A stretch of 64,000 bases of DNA from Clostridiales bacterium (GCA_017554745.1 JAFZHS010000015.1:1-64000), one strand, 5' to 3'. Shown: positions 47,006 to 55,983, counted from the first letter of the stretch. Made by a program: numbers and translations. The notes: generated by a model from the sequence alone, not told the origin.

Positions 47006-48562
47006 ATGGATCTGAAAAAGTGTGCATTAGGTATTGAATTAGGCTCCACCAGGATCAAGGCTGTTCTCATCGATGAGAATCATCTGCCTGTAGCATCAGG
47101 AGATCACGAATGGGAGAACCAGCTCGTTAACGGCATCTGGACATATTCCGAGGATATGATCCACACCGGAATCCAGAAGTGCTATGCGGCATTGAAGGCT
47201 GATGTCCAAGAGAAGTTCGGCGTCAAGCTTACGGCTGTTGGCGGTATCGGTATCTCTGCCATGATGCACGGATATCTTCCTTTCGATAAGGACGGCAACA
47301 GACTCGCAGAGTTCCGCACATGGCGCAATACGATCACTGGCGAAGCTGCAGAAAAGCTTACAGACCTGCTCGGATTCAATATCCCGCAGAGATGGAGCAT
47401 CGCTCATTTCTATCAGGCAATACTTAACCGGGAGAGCCACGTTAAGGATGTGGCATTCCTTACGACTCTTGCAGGCTATATCCACTGGAAGCTCACAGGT
47501 GAGAAGGTAATGGGCGTCGGCGAGGCATCCGGAATGTTCCCGATCGACAGCGCAACATGTGACTATAACGAAGCTATGGTCCAAAAGTTCAACGGCCTTA
47601 CAGGTCTTGATCTCAGAAGCCTCCTTCCTAAGGTAGTTTCAGCAGGCGCAGATGCAGGCAGACTTACTGCTGAAGGCGCCAAGTTCTTAGATCCCGAGGG
47701 TGACCTCGAGGCAGGTATTCCTCTTGCACCTTGTGAAGGTGACGCGGGAACAGGTATGGTAGCTACGAATTCTGTCCGTGTAAGAACGGGTAATGTCAGT
47801 GCAGGTACATCCGACTTCGCAATGATCGTTACCGATCACGAGCTCGGCGTTCACAGAGAGATCGATATGGTAACGACACCTGACGGCGCTCCTGTAGCAA
47901 TGGTCCACTGCAATAACTGCACATCCGATATCAATGCCTGGGTCAATCTCTTTTCTGAGTTTGCGGCTCTTATGGGCGCTTCCTACAGCAAGGGCGAACT
48001 TTTCACAAAGCTTTTCCAGGCAGCGGCACAGGGTGATCCCGACTGCGGCGGACTTATGTCTTTCAACTATTTCTCAGGCGAAGGCGTAACCGCTCTCGAC
48101 GAAGGAAGACCGGTATTTGCAAGGCTTCCTGACAGTTCATTCACTATCGCAAACTTCATGAGAACGCATCTTTATTCTGCTCTGGCAACTCTTAAGATCG
48201 GCATGGATATCCTCCAGAGCCAGGAGCAGGTCAAGATCGACAAGCTCTTAGGCCACGGAGGATTCTTCAAGACTCCCGAAGTAGGCCAGAGAATGCTCAG
48301 TGCTGCAGTTAATGCGCCTGTCTCTGTCATGAAGACAGCAGGCGAGGGCGGACCTTACGGAATGGCTCTCCTCGTTGCATACATGCTTAACAAAGCAGAA
48401 GGCGAGACGCTCCCTGATTATCTCGACAATAAGGTATTTGCCGGAGCCGAGTGTTCGACTATAATGGCAGACAGTGCTGACGTTGAAGGATTTGCAAAGT
48501 TCTTATCCGCATACGTCAAGGCTCTCCCCATGGAGAAGACTGCTACGGAGGTTATCGGCTGA
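47006..48562 (+). CDS. FGGY-family carbohydrate kinase, probable ribulokinase
   Basis: A 518-residue sugar kinase with both actin-like ATPase domains ([16 protein letters not shown] at the N-terminus and [16 protein letters not shown] in the ATP-binding half). The sequence is not typical AraB or XylB. However, the stop overlaps the start of a textbook araD (TGATG), which makes L-ribulose the most likely substrate. A 77-base gap separates it from the permease. It has AAGGGGAAGG upstream and a weak TAAAAT (46953-46958) that could be its own -10. Xylulokinase activity is the main alternative. Confidence 0.85.
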   Translation: MDLKKCALGIELGSTRIKAVLIDENHLPVASGDHEWENQLVNGIWTYSEDMIHTGIQKCYAALKADVQEKFGVKLTAVGGIGISAMMHGYLPFDKDGNRLAEFRTWRNTITGEAAEKLTDLLGFNIPQRWSIAHFYQAILNRESHVKDVAFLTTLAGYIHWKLTGEKVMGVGEASGMFPIDSATCDYNEAMVQKFNGLTGLDLRSLLPKVVSAGADAGRLTAEGAKFLDPEGDLEAGIPLAPCEGDAGTGMVATNSVRVRTGNVSAGTSDFAMIVTDHELGVHREIDMVTTPDGAPVAMVHCNNCTSDINAWVNLFSEFAALMGASYSKGELFTKLFQAAAQGDPDCGGLMSFNYFSGEGVTALDEGRPVFARLPDSSFTIANFMRTHLYSALATLKIGMDILQSQEQVKIDKLLGHGGFFKTPEVGQRMLSAAVNAPVSVMKTAGEGGPYGMALLVAYMLNKAEGETLPDYLDNKVFAGAECSTIMADSADVEGFAKFLSAYVKALPMEKTATEVIG

Positions 48563-49251
48563 TGCTTGAAGAACTTAAGAAAACCGTATGTGACGCGAAT
48601 CTGCTTTTGCCCAAATACGGACTTATTACATTTACATGGGGTAATGTCAGCGGTATCGACCGCGAAAAGGGACTTATCGTAATAAAGCCCTCCGGTGTTG
48701 ATTATGACGGCATGTCACCCGAAGACATGGTTGTCGTAGACATGGACGGCAATGTCGTAGAAGGCAAGTGGAAGCCCTCCAGCGATACGGCTACACACCT
48801 TGTTCTTTATAAGGCTTTCCCGAATATCGGAGGCGTTGTCCACACGCACTCCAGATGGGCAACGAGCTTTGCCCAGGCCGGCATGGCTATTCCCGCCATG
48901 GGTACCACACAGGGCGATTATTTCTACGGAGACATCCCCTGCACACGTCCCATGACTGACGAAGAAATCAAGGACGAGTATGAGAAGGAGACAGGCAACG
49001 TTATCGTCGAGACATTTAAGGGCTTAGATCCTGACGCTATCCCCGCTGTTAACGTTTATTCCCACGGTCCTTTCTGCTGGGGCACAGACCCTATGAATGC
49101 CGTTCATAACGCTGTGGTCATGGAAGAGGTAGCGTTCATGGATTATCACGCTCTGACTCTTAATCCTGAGCACAGGGACATGCAAAAGACGCTTCTTGAC
49201 AAGCATTACTTAAGAAAACACGGAGCTAACGCATACTACGGACAGGGCTGA
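48562..49251 (+). CDS. araD: L-ribulose-5-phosphate 4-epimerase
   Basis: Converts L-ribulose 5-phosphate to D-xylulose 5-phosphate, the last step of L-arabinose breakdown. The 229-residue class II aldolase-fold enzyme is close to E. coli AraD along its whole length. It shows [31 protein letters not shown], zinc histidines in VVHTHSRWA and YSHGPFCWG, and the C-terminal [18 protein letters not shown]. The substrate-specific blocks are kept, so the call is firm. It ends the sugar operon; araA (isomerase) is missing from this locus. Confidence 0.96.
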   Translation: MLEELKKTVCDANLLLPKYGLITFTWGNVSGIDREKGLIVIKPSGVDYDGMSPEDMVVVDMDGNVVEGKWKPSSDTATHLVLYKAFPNIGGVVHTHSRWATSFAQAGMAIPAMGTTQGDYFYGDIPCTRPMTDEEIKDEYEKETGNVIVETFKGLDPDAIPAVNVYSHGPFCWGTDPMNAVHNAVVMEEVAFMDYHALTLNPEHRDMQKTLLDKHYLRKHGANAYYGQG

Positions 49252-49272
49252 TTTATATCAGCCTTTTTCTTT
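49246..49272 (+). terminator. Terminator overlapping the araD stop codon
   Basis: GGCTGA and TCAGCC form a 6-bp stem with a TTTATA loop and a TTTTT run. The stop codon is part of the left arm. Confidence 0.75.
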
Positions 49273-49277
49273 ATATG

Positions 49278-49286
49278 TGCTAAAAT
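49278..49286 (+). promoter_or_regulatory. Extended -10 of purD
   Basis: TGCTAAAAT (TG-N-TAAAAT) about 35 bases before purD, with no clear -35. Very similar TAAAAT-ATC sequences occur at 46953 and 54096. Confidence 0.5.
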
Positions 49287-49321
49287 ATCAAAGTTAAAAC
49301 AATCATCCGGAGGAACATTAA

Positions 49322-50575
49322 ATGAAGGTACTTGTAGTTGGCGGCGGCGGAAGAGAGCATGTTATCTGTTGGAAGCTCAAGCAGGATCCCAGAGTAACGG
49401 ATCTTTACTGCGCTCCCGGTAACGGCGGTATCGCTTCAATTGCTACATGCGTAAATATTAAGGCTACAGATATAGAGGGCATGGTCGAGTATGCGAAAAA
49501 AGAGCAGTTTGATCTCGTTTTCGTAGCTCCTGACGATCCGCTCGCAATGGGCATGGTAGATAAGATGGAGGAAGCAGGCCTCAGAAGCTTCGGACCTAAG
49601 GCAAACGCTGCTATCATCGAAGGCTCCAAGGCTTTCTCCAAGCAGCTCATGAAGAAATATTCGATCCCTACTGCCAAGTATGAGATCTTTACAGAAGAGC
49701 AGGCCGCTCTCGATTACCTTGAGACACAGCCTATGCCTATCGTTATCAAGTGTGACGGCCTGGCACTCGGCAAGGGCGTTATCATTGCCCAGAATCTCGA
49801 TGAGGCTAAGCAGGCTGTAAAGGACATGATGGAAGACCAGAAGTTCGGCTCGGCAGGCTCCACGATCGTTATCGAAGAGTGCATGACAGGTCCTGAGCTC
49901 ACAGTGCTCGCTTTCTCAGACGGCAACACCTGTGTTCCGATGGTATCTTCAAGAGACCACAAGAGAGCATACGACCATGACGAAGGCCTCAACACAGGCG
50001 GTATGGGCGCTGTTACACCCGGTGCTGACATGACTGACGAGCTCAAGGCACGTATCCAGAACGAGATAATCACGCCTACTGTAGAGGCACTCAAGAAAGA
50101 GGGAAGACCTTTCAAGGGCGTCATCTACTTCGGACTCATGCTTACACCTGAAGGACCTAAGGTAGTTGAGTATAACGCGCGTTTCGGAGATCCTGAGGCA
50201 CAGGCAGTTCTGCCTCTCCTCGAGAACAGTCTCCTCGACATTGTCGATGCCATCATCGACGGCAAGCTCGACCAGATCGACTTCAAGTGGAAGAACAAGT
50301 GCTCCTGCGTTGTAGTCATGGCTTCCGGCGGATATCCGCAGAGTTATCAGAAGGGCTACGAGATCACAGGCATCGATACCTGCGGCAAGCTCGTTTTCCA
50401 GGCAGGCACCGCGCTTAAGGACGGCAAGCTCGTTACGAGCGGCGGACGCGTTCTCTGCGTATACGATGAGGCAGATACTCTTGATGAGGCTATCGACGGC
50501 GCATATGAAGGTGTCGCTAAGATCTCCTTCAAGGATATGCACTACCGTCACGACATAGGAAGGACACTCGGCTGA
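49322..50575 (+). CDS. purD: Phosphoribosylamine-glycine ligase (GARS)
   Basis: Second step of purine synthesis: joins glycine to phosphoribosylamine with ATP. The 417-residue ATP-grasp protein opens with VLVVGGGGREHVICWKL. It has ATP-binding blocks PIVIKCDGLALGKGV and SSRDHKRAYDHDEGLNTGGMGA, and the metal site VVEYNARFGDPEAQAVLPLL. It stands alone rather than in a pur cluster. CCGGAGGA lies before the ATG. nadD follows after three bases. Confidence 0.96.
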   Translation: MKVLVVGGGGREHVICWKLKQDPRVTDLYCAPGNGGIASIATCVNIKATDIEGMVEYAKKEQFDLVFVAPDDPLAMGMVDKMEEAGLRSFGPKANAAIIEGSKAFSKQLMKKYSIPTAKYEIFTEEQAALDYLETQPMPIVIKCDGLALGKGVIIAQNLDEAKQAVKDMMEDQKFGSAGSTIVIEECMTGPELTVLAFSDGNTCVPMVSSRDHKRAYDHDEGLNTGGMGAVTPGADMTDELKARIQNEIITPTVEALKKEGRPFKGVIYFGLMLTPEGPKVVEYNARFGDPEAQAVLPLLENSLLDIVDAIIDGKLDQIDFKWKNKCSCVVVMASGGYPQSYQKGYEITGIDTCGKLVFQAGTALKDGKLVTSGGRVLCVYDEADTLDEAIDGAYEGVAKISFKDMHYRHDIGRTLG

Positions 50576-50578
50576 TAA

Positions 50579-51802
50579 ATGAAGATCGGCATATACGGAG
50601 GATCTTTTGATCCCGTCCATAACGGGCACATAGCGATGATAAAGTCCGCATTAAAAAGCGGGTTCGTTGACTGTGTGATCGTTATTCCGTCTGTCCGCAA
50701 TAACTTTAAGCTTTACGCGAATAAGCTCCCGCCTCCGTACCGTCTTTTCATGATGAAGGAGACCATAGAAGGCCTGGGGCTTAAGGACTGCTATGTCAGC
50801 GATATCGAATACGGTATCGAAGGCGTCAGCTATACTGCCGTAGTGCTCGGGAAGCTCACATCTGACGAATACATAAGAGACTTTCTGACCTCACAGGGCA
50901 TTAAGCGCAAGAAGGCTGAAGAACACCATGAATTTTATTGGATCATGGGCTCAGATACATTGGGCACATTTGAGACCTGGTATAAGCCGGGTGAGATCCT
51001 GAAATATGCTTCTCTGCTTGCTGCTGTGCGTCCGGGTGATGACACGGATGTCGATAAGGCAGCAGCTTCTATTAAGAAAAACCTCGGAGGCAAGGTGGAG
51101 ATCTTCAGGCTCGACGGCATTTGCTGTTCGTCTTCGGAGATCACCACGAGCGGCGATTTCTCACAGGTCCCTGAGCCCGCCCGTGAGTTTATCAAAAGGC
51201 ACGCTCTTTATACGGAGAATACAAAGCTTGATGGTGTCAGCGATACAGCCAGGAAACAGTTTTTCGACTATGCCACATGGATGTACCGGTATCTCGGTGC
51301 CAAGAGGCTTCTTCATACTCTGAATGTAGGTTATCTCTCCGCGCATCTTGCTGATGTTTTCGGCTGCGATAAGGACAAGGCTTTAATCGCTGGCGCACTG
51401 CATGACTGCGCCAAGGAGCTTTCCATAGAGCAGCAGCTTGAGCTGGCTAAGCGATACGCAGGCGATCTGTTTACGGAGAAGAAGATCATCCATTCGCCGG
51501 CCGGTGCCGCGTTCGCGAAAGAAGAACTCGGCATTGATGACAAGGAGATCCTGGATGCCATCTGTTATCACACAACCGGAAAAGGCAACATGAGCGTGCT
51601 TGAGAAGATCGTCTATCTGGCAGATAAGATCGAGCCTTCAAGAAACTACATGGACTTAGGACCCATAAGAGAAGCTGCCGAGCATGACCTTGATGAAGCC
51701 GTGCGCATGACGGCAGAGGCAGTTAGGAATAAATTCATTTCGCAGGGAAGGGAAATGCATCCCGTGACTCTGCAAATGATGCATGACCTGAATATGATAT
51801 AA
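50579..51802 (+). CDS. nadD: Fused nicotinate-nucleotide adenylyltransferase (NadD) and HD hydrolase (YqeK)
   Basis: Two enzymes in 407 residues. Residues 1-210 are NadD, which makes deamido-NAD, with the nucleotidyltransferase motif GGSFDPVHNGH and the C-terminal CCSSSEITTSGD. Residues about 220-407 are a YqeK-type HD domain with H275-D276 in ALHDCAKE; YqeK proteins hydrolyse diadenosine tetraphosphate. In most Bacillota these are neighbouring separate genes (nadD-yqeK-rsfS), so this is a fusion of neighbours. The linker EFYWIMGSDTLGTFETWYKPGEI region is normal NadD. It starts three bases after the purD stop without a strong ribosome site. Confidence 0.92.
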   Translation: MKIGIYGGSFDPVHNGHIAMIKSALKSGFVDCVIVIPSVRNNFKLYANKLPPPYRLFMMKETIEGLGLKDCYVSDIEYGIEGVSYTAVVLGKLTSDEYIRDFLTSQGIKRKKAEEHHEFYWIMGSDTLGTFETWYKPGEILKYASLLAAVRPGDDTDVDKAAASIKKNLGGKVEIFRLDGICCSSSEITTSGDFSQVPEPAREFIKRHALYTENTKLDGVSDTARKQFFDYATWMYRYLGAKRLLHTLNVGYLSAHLADVFGCDKDKALIAGALHDCAKELSIEQQLELAKRYAGDLFTEKKIIHSPAGAAFAKEELGIDDKEILDAICYHTTGKGNMSVLEKIVYLADKIEPSRNYMDLGPIREAAEHDLDEAVRMTAEAVRNKFISQGREMHPVTLQMMHDLNMI

Positions 51803-51803
51803 T
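51795..51803 (+). promoter_or_regulatory. Extended -10 before rsfS
   Basis: TGATATAAT at the very end of the nadD-yqeK gene, about 33 bases before rsfS, would allow separate expression. Confidence 0.5.
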
Positions 51804-51835
51804 CAAAATATTAAGAAAAACTAAGGAGATAACTA

Positions 51836-52180
51836 ATGGACAGCAAAGAATTAGCCGCTAAGATCACTGATATTCTTGATTCGAAGAAGGGTATCGATAT
51901 TGAGACGATCGATCTGACAGGAAAGACGGTTTTGGCAGATTATTTCGTGCTTGCGAGCGGTAATTCAACGACTCAGATTAAGTCTTTGGCTGATGAAGTT
52001 GAATATGTCCTCAAGAAGGACTTTGATATCGTTCCTGACCACATTGAAGGACGTTCCGGCGACAAGTGGATCCTCCTGGATTACAAGGATGTCGTCGTTC
52101 ACGTAATGGGCAGGGAAGAGCGTCAGAACTACAATATCGAGAAATTCTGGGCTACTAAGCGCAGGGAAGACGAAGAGTAA
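51836..52180 (+). CDS. rsfS: Ribosomal silencing factor RsfS
   Basis: Binds uL14 on the large ribosomal subunit and blocks joining with the small subunit in starved cells. The 114-residue protein has the full family pattern (KTVLADYFVLASGNSTTQIKSLADEV, EGRSGDKWILLDYKDVVVHVM). It follows the NadD-YqeK fusion in the conserved Bacillota order, with AAGGAG upstream. A terminator follows. Confidence 0.95.
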   Translation: MDSKELAAKITDILDSKKGIDIETIDLTGKTVLADYFVLASGNSTTQIKSLADEVEYVLKKDFDIVPDHIEGRSGDKWILLDYKDVVVHVMGREERQNYNIEKFWATKRREDEE

Positions 52181-52208
52181 TCCTTAATTACAAATGAGAT
52201 CAACGAAG

Positions 52209-52240
52209 CCGACAGGGTCCGTCCTTGTCGGTTTTGTCGT
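52209..52240 (+). terminator. Terminator after rsfS
   Basis: CCGACA and TGTCGG close a short stem followed by TTTTGTCGTATTTTG. A later CCGACAAG (52257-52264) can pair with CTTGTCGG (52224-52231) as a competing hairpin. The T-rich tail is also part of the regulatory repeat before comEA. Confidence 0.6.
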
Positions 52241-52279
52241 ATTTTGTCGAGAAAAACCGACAAGACTTGGTGTTATGCT
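52232..52279 (+). promoter_or_regulatory. Direct-repeat element and -10 of comEA (shared with the Tad operon)
   Basis: TTTTGTCG-TA-TTTTGTCG at 52232-52249 is followed 24 bases later by TATGCT (52274-52279) with a TG extension at 52271-52272. The identical 18 bases and identical 24-base spacing occur before the Tad operon on the other strand. The ten-base period places both repeats on one face of the DNA helix, as for binding sites of a dimeric activator. There is no -35. Confidence 0.55.
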
Positions 52280-52285
52280 TTTCTT

Positions 52286-53002
52286 ATGGTAAAGAAGAGC
52301 ACGGCAAACAGGATCAAGAAGATGATATATCCTCTGGCATTCATTCTGATAGTTATCATGAGTGCCTTATATAAGTTTGTGTTCAAAGGCAGCGGGGAGC
52401 TTTCCATACAGGCTTTTAAGAGCAGGAAGACTGCGCAGATAACGGAAACAGCAGGAAGCAACGAAGAGAGCGCTATCAGCACCCCAGATCCGGAAGTCTC
52501 TGATACGACAGTGCAGACGGTACAGATGATAAGCGTCTATATCTGCGGGGAGGTCAATAATCCGGGCATTTATGAAGCTCCGAAGGGAGTCATGCTCAAT
52601 ACGATAATCGAAGCTGCCGGAGGGCTTACCGAGGCAGCCTCAGAAAACAATATCAATCTTGTCTACCAGATCGAAAGCAACATGTCTATCTACATCCCTT
52701 CCGAGGAAGAGATCACGAAGGGCTTTACCGGTGGTGACATTATAAGACAGGACGGGGTATATGTCTGGGGAGCCCAGCCGGGCACATCAGGCAGTCCGGA
52801 GCAGAGCACAGCTCTGATGGTGAATATCAATACCGCAACGGAAGAAGAGCTTAAGAGCCTGCCCGGGATCGGCGAGGTCACAGCCAAGGCGATAATAAAT
52901 TACAGGAAGGACACGCCGTTCAAAACGATAGATGACATTAAGAACGTCACCGGCATCGGTGAGTCCAAGTTTAAGCAGATCAAGGATTATATCTGTGTTT
53001 GA
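52286..53002 (+). CDS. comEA: Competence DNA-binding protein ComEA
   Basis: Surface-anchored DNA receptor for natural transformation. The 238-residue protein has one N-terminal membrane helix (about 13-33), a polar linker, and a SLBB domain (about 88-155, SVYICGEVNNPGIYEAPKGV). A C-terminal helix-hairpin-helix pair (VNINTATEEELKSLPGIGEVTAKAI, about 188-238) binds DNA. The ATG at 52286 lacks a ribosome site and lies about where transcription from TATGCT would begin, so the mRNA may be leaderless. ATG at 52322 with AGGA upstream is an alternative. comEC is not adjacent. Confidence 0.9.
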   Translation: MVKKSTANRIKKMIYPLAFILIVIMSALYKFVFKGSGELSIQAFKSRKTAQITETAGSNEESAISTPDPEVSDTTVQTVQMISVYICGEVNNPGIYEAPKGVMLNTIIEAAGGLTEAASENNINLVYQIESNMSIYIPSEEEITKGFTGGDIIRQDGVYVWGAQPGTSGSPEQSTALMVNINTATEEELKSLPGIGEVTAKAIINYRKDTPFKTIDDIKNVTGIGESKFKQIKDYICV

Positions 53003-53005
53003 GAT

Positions 53006-54007
53006 TTATGTGTAGCCGTAAAGGCCTCTTACGCTGACCTCACCGCTTTTTAAATCAGCGACGGAGCCGTCTGCAAATTCGACCTTTAAGGAGAAGTCAT
53101 CGTTAATGGCAAGCGCCGTGCCCATGCGTCCGTTGCCGTTCTCTGCCATCAGTGAATAAGCTGTGATCTTGCTGCCGGCAGTGATATTGATATCGCGGTA
53201 ACGTTCAAGGTAGTACGAAGAGCCGTCAGGCCAGTCTGAACTGAGCTTGTCCATGGATTTGATGATCTCGGCTGCGAGCTTGGAGCGGAAGAACTTCTTG
53301 CCTTCGTTTTCTATTGATATTGAGGTTGCGATCTCAGAGATCTCGGCAGGAAAGTCACTTACAGTCTCGTTGACATTAACGCCGATGCCGATAATGCAGG
53401 TATCGATAAAGCCGCTCTCGCCCTCGACGGATACCTCTGTCAGGATGCCGCATATCTTCTTTCTGTTCATGAGAAGATCGTTGACCCATTTGATCTGTGA
53501 ATCGAGGCCATATGCGTTCTTTATTGCGTCAGCAACGGCGACTGCAGTCCAGCTCGTTAGGTCTGATATCTTGTCGAAGCCTGCTTCGGGCCTTAACAGA
53601 TAAGAGAGGTAAACGCCTGCGCCTGAAGGTGAAGAAAAACTTCTTCCGCGTCTGCCTTTGCCGCCTGTCTGGTGGTCTGCGATGACCACAGTCCCTGACG
53701 GGGCTCCTTTGGAAGACAGGTCCTTAAGGACGTTGTTAGTAGAGTCGACAGATTCAAAGACATGAATGACATCGCTCTTGTCGTCGGGAAGGAGGGCTGC
53801 GATCGAGCCTTTGGAGAGGATATCGGGGCTGCTTACCAGAAGATAGCCCTTGTTTGTCGAGGATTCTATCTCGTAGCCGTCTTCGCGGAGAGCCTTAACG
53901 GCGGCATTTACAGCTGCCCTGGTGACCCCTAATGTGCGGCTTATGGCCTCGCCCGAGGAATAATCTTTTTCCCTTGATAAAAGCTTCAGAACATCGTCTT
54001 TAAGCAT
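53006..54007 (-). CDS. birA: Biotin-protein ligase and biotin-operon repressor BirA
   Basis: Attaches biotin to carboxylase carrier domains, and its winged-helix N-terminus can repress biotin genes. The 333-residue protein has an HTH at about 1-65 (SRTLGVTRAAVNAAVKALREDGYEI). The ligase domain has GGKGRRGRSFSSPSGAGVYLS and KWVNDLLMNRKKICGIL, and a small C-terminal SH3-like domain follows. The ATG at 54007 with AAGGACGG upstream is chosen; earlier in-frame starts would add 17 residues that do not fit the family. No biotin genes are nearby. Confidence 0.94.
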   Translation of the reverse strand: MLKDDVLKLLSREKDYSSGEAISRTLGVTRAAVNAAVKALREDGYEIESSTNKGYLLVSSPDILSKGSIAALLPDDKSDVIHVFESVDSTNNVLKDLSSKGAPSGTVVIADHQTGGKGRRGRSFSSPSGAGVYLSYLLRPEAGFDKISDLTSWTAVAVADAIKNAYGLDSQIKWVNDLLMNRKKICGILTEVSVEGESGFIDTCIIGIGVNVNETVSDFPAEISEIATSISIENEGKKFFRSKLAAEIIKSMDKLSSDWPDGSSYYLERYRDINITAGSKITAYSLMAENGNGRMGTALAINDDFSLKVEFADGSVADLKSGEVSVRGLYGYT

Positions 54008-54144
54008 TTTCCGTCCTTCTTTCTGTCTGCCTTCCGAAAACAGCAAGATTTGCTTCATTTAAGAAAAATAATAACACTTTGTTTCTAATATGAGGTAAAA
54101 TAATCTTGGTAAGTGCTTTACGAATATCTGTAGTTAGGGTGACC

Positions 54145-55902
54145 ATGGGTATATATTCAATAATTCTGGCTGTAGTTATGGTGCTCAGCATGCTGTCTAC
54201 CTTTGCACTCGTACTCTTTTCGAGACGAGGTGCTAAGACGCTTGAGATTTTAGTCTCCGGATGCATCATGATCAGCAATATCGGATATTTCGTTCTCTCA
54301 TGCTCCAAGACTATGAGCGAGGCTGTCCTCGCAAATTCCCTGACTTATGTCGGCGGACTCTTCCTGCCGCTCCTTATCGTCTATATCCTCATCGATTATT
54401 CCGATTCCAAGGTCCCAATCTGGTTTACGGGTACGATGATCTTTATCAATATTGGCGTATATGTAACTACGCTGATCCCCGAACGGGTTCCGCTTTTCTA
54501 TTCCGCGATGAGATTTATCGAGGGTGACCCTTCAAGACTTCTCAAGGAACCGGGCCCTGCTTATTATGTCAAGTTCATTATCCTGACCGTTGAGCTGGCG
54601 CTGGTGGCGTTCTTTACGATCCTTACTTACCTGGGCAGAAGAAACGCATCATTCAGGCTCATGCTTATCTATTTCGGTTCATTGGTAGGTGCGGTTATTG
54701 TCTACTTGGCAAGACGCATCTTCAATCTCGTTTATGATCCGCTGCCGTTTTTCTATCTCATCTGCTCGGCGATGCTCGACTATGTAGTAACCAGAGCGAC
54801 GATATATGACGTTAACCTGAGCGTACAGGAGAAGATAGACGAGCTCAGCACATACGGCTATATCGCATTTGACAGAAAGTTCCGCTATGTCGGAAGCAAC
54901 GCTGTAGCTGCAAAGTTCTTCCCTGAGATCGGAGATGCCAGGATCGACGCGAAGATCATCGCCAAGGATTATGCTCTCAAGGATCTCCTCAAGTGGGTCA
55001 TCGCAAATGCTACCGAGGCCAACGAGGCCAAGAAGACCAGCGGCAAGTTCAAGAAGGCAATCGTTATCAACGACAGAAGCCCCAGCGACAGAAGACACCT
55101 CGTATGCGAGATGAGCTTTATCCATTTCGGATTCAATAACCATGTCACAGGCTATCTCGTTGAGATCAACGACGATACCGAGCAGCACAACATGATCGAG
55201 TCCATGAGCTTCAGGGGAGAGTCGTTGCAGCGTGAGGCTGAGCGTCAGGCAAAGAAAGCCAAGTCGATGCAGATGTCTACCATCCTCGGTATGGCTGCCA
55301 TGATCGAATCTCGAGACAACTCCACCGGCGGTCACATCAACAGGACATCCGCCTGCGTTGCGCTCTTTGTAAATCACCTGAAGAAGCTTGACGACTATAA
55401 CATGAGCGAGAACTACTGGGATGCAGTAATCAATGCCGCTCCTCTCCACGACCTCGGTAAGATCGCCGTAGACGACGCCATCTTGAGAAAGACTTCCGGC
55501 CTGACCGATGAAGAATACGAGAAGATGAAGCAGCACGCGGCAGCAGGCGCGGAGATCATGGGCAAGGTACTTGAAGACGTAGACGACAAGGAGTTCGTCA
55601 GAGTATCTTCCAACGTTGCTCACTACCATCACGAGAAATACAACGGCACAGGCTATCCTGACAAATTAAGAGGCGAGAACATCCCGTTCGAGGCAAGGAT
55701 AATGGCGTTGGCGGACGTTTTCGATGCTCTCGTAAGCAGACGTTATTACAAGGACGCGATGTCCTACGACGAGGCCTTCCACATCATTAAGACTGAGCTT
55801 GGCCACCACTTCGACCCGCACCTCGGACGCATCTTTATCTCAATCAAGAAGGATATCATCGATCTTTACGAGTCGTTCGAAAAGACGGACTACGCTCGTT
55901 AA
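54145..55902 (+). CDS. Membrane HD-GYP phosphodiesterase-type protein with 7TM sensor
   Basis: A 585-residue signalling protein. The N-terminal ~220 residues form about seven hydrophobic helices, resembling the 7TM module found on histidine kinases. A PAS-like region follows (about 230-350), then an HD-GYP domain with GGHINRTS, H435-D436 in PLHDLGKIAVDD, YHHEKYNGTG and G503-YP. HD-GYP domains usually hydrolyse cyclic di-GMP; all main metal ligands are present. The ATG at 54145 has AGGGTGA close upstream. A TAAAAT at 54096-54101 may be its -10. Confidence 0.88.
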   Translation: MGIYSIILAVVMVLSMLSTFALVLFSRRGAKTLEILVSGCIMISNIGYFVLSCSKTMSEAVLANSLTYVGGLFLPLLIVYILIDYSDSKVPIWFTGTMIFINIGVYVTTLIPERVPLFYSAMRFIEGDPSRLLKEPGPAYYVKFIILTVELALVAFFTILTYLGRRNASFRLMLIYFGSLVGAVIVYLARRIFNLVYDPLPFFYLICSAMLDYVVTRATIYDVNLSVQEKIDELSTYGYIAFDRKFRYVGSNAVAAKFFPEIGDARIDAKIIAKDYALKDLLKWVIANATEANEAKKTSGKFKKAIVINDRSPSDRRHLVCEMSFIHFGFNNHVTGYLVEINDDTEQHNMIESMSFRGESLQREAERQAKKAKSMQMSTILGMAAMIESRDNSTGGHINRTSACVALFVNHLKKLDDYNMSENYWDAVINAAPLHDLGKIAVDDAILRKTSGLTDEEYEKMKQHAAAGAEIMGKVLEDVDDKEFVRVSSNVAHYHHEKYNGTGYPDKLRGENIPFEARIMALADVFDALVSRRYYKDAMSYDEAFHIIKTELGHHFDPHLGRIFISIKKDIIDLYESFEKTDYAR

Positions 55903-55983
55903 ATAAGATTGTTTCTCGCGGCCGGGTCCTCCGCGCTCACTGCGTTCGCTTGTGCGGAAGGCCGCTCGAATACAATCTTATTT
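55901..55983. repeat. Large inverted-repeat hairpin between convergent genes
   Basis: AAATAAGATTGT (55901-55912) and ACAATCTTATTT (55972-55983) are perfect 12-base inverted repeats. They enclose a second stem, GCGGCC/GGCCGC, and a GC-rich core with CCGC/GCGG pairing. The left arm overlaps the stop codon of the HD-GYP gene. It may be a bidirectional terminator for the two convergent genes, or a small REP-like hairpin element; the core is more GC-rich than its surroundings. Confidence 0.6.
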
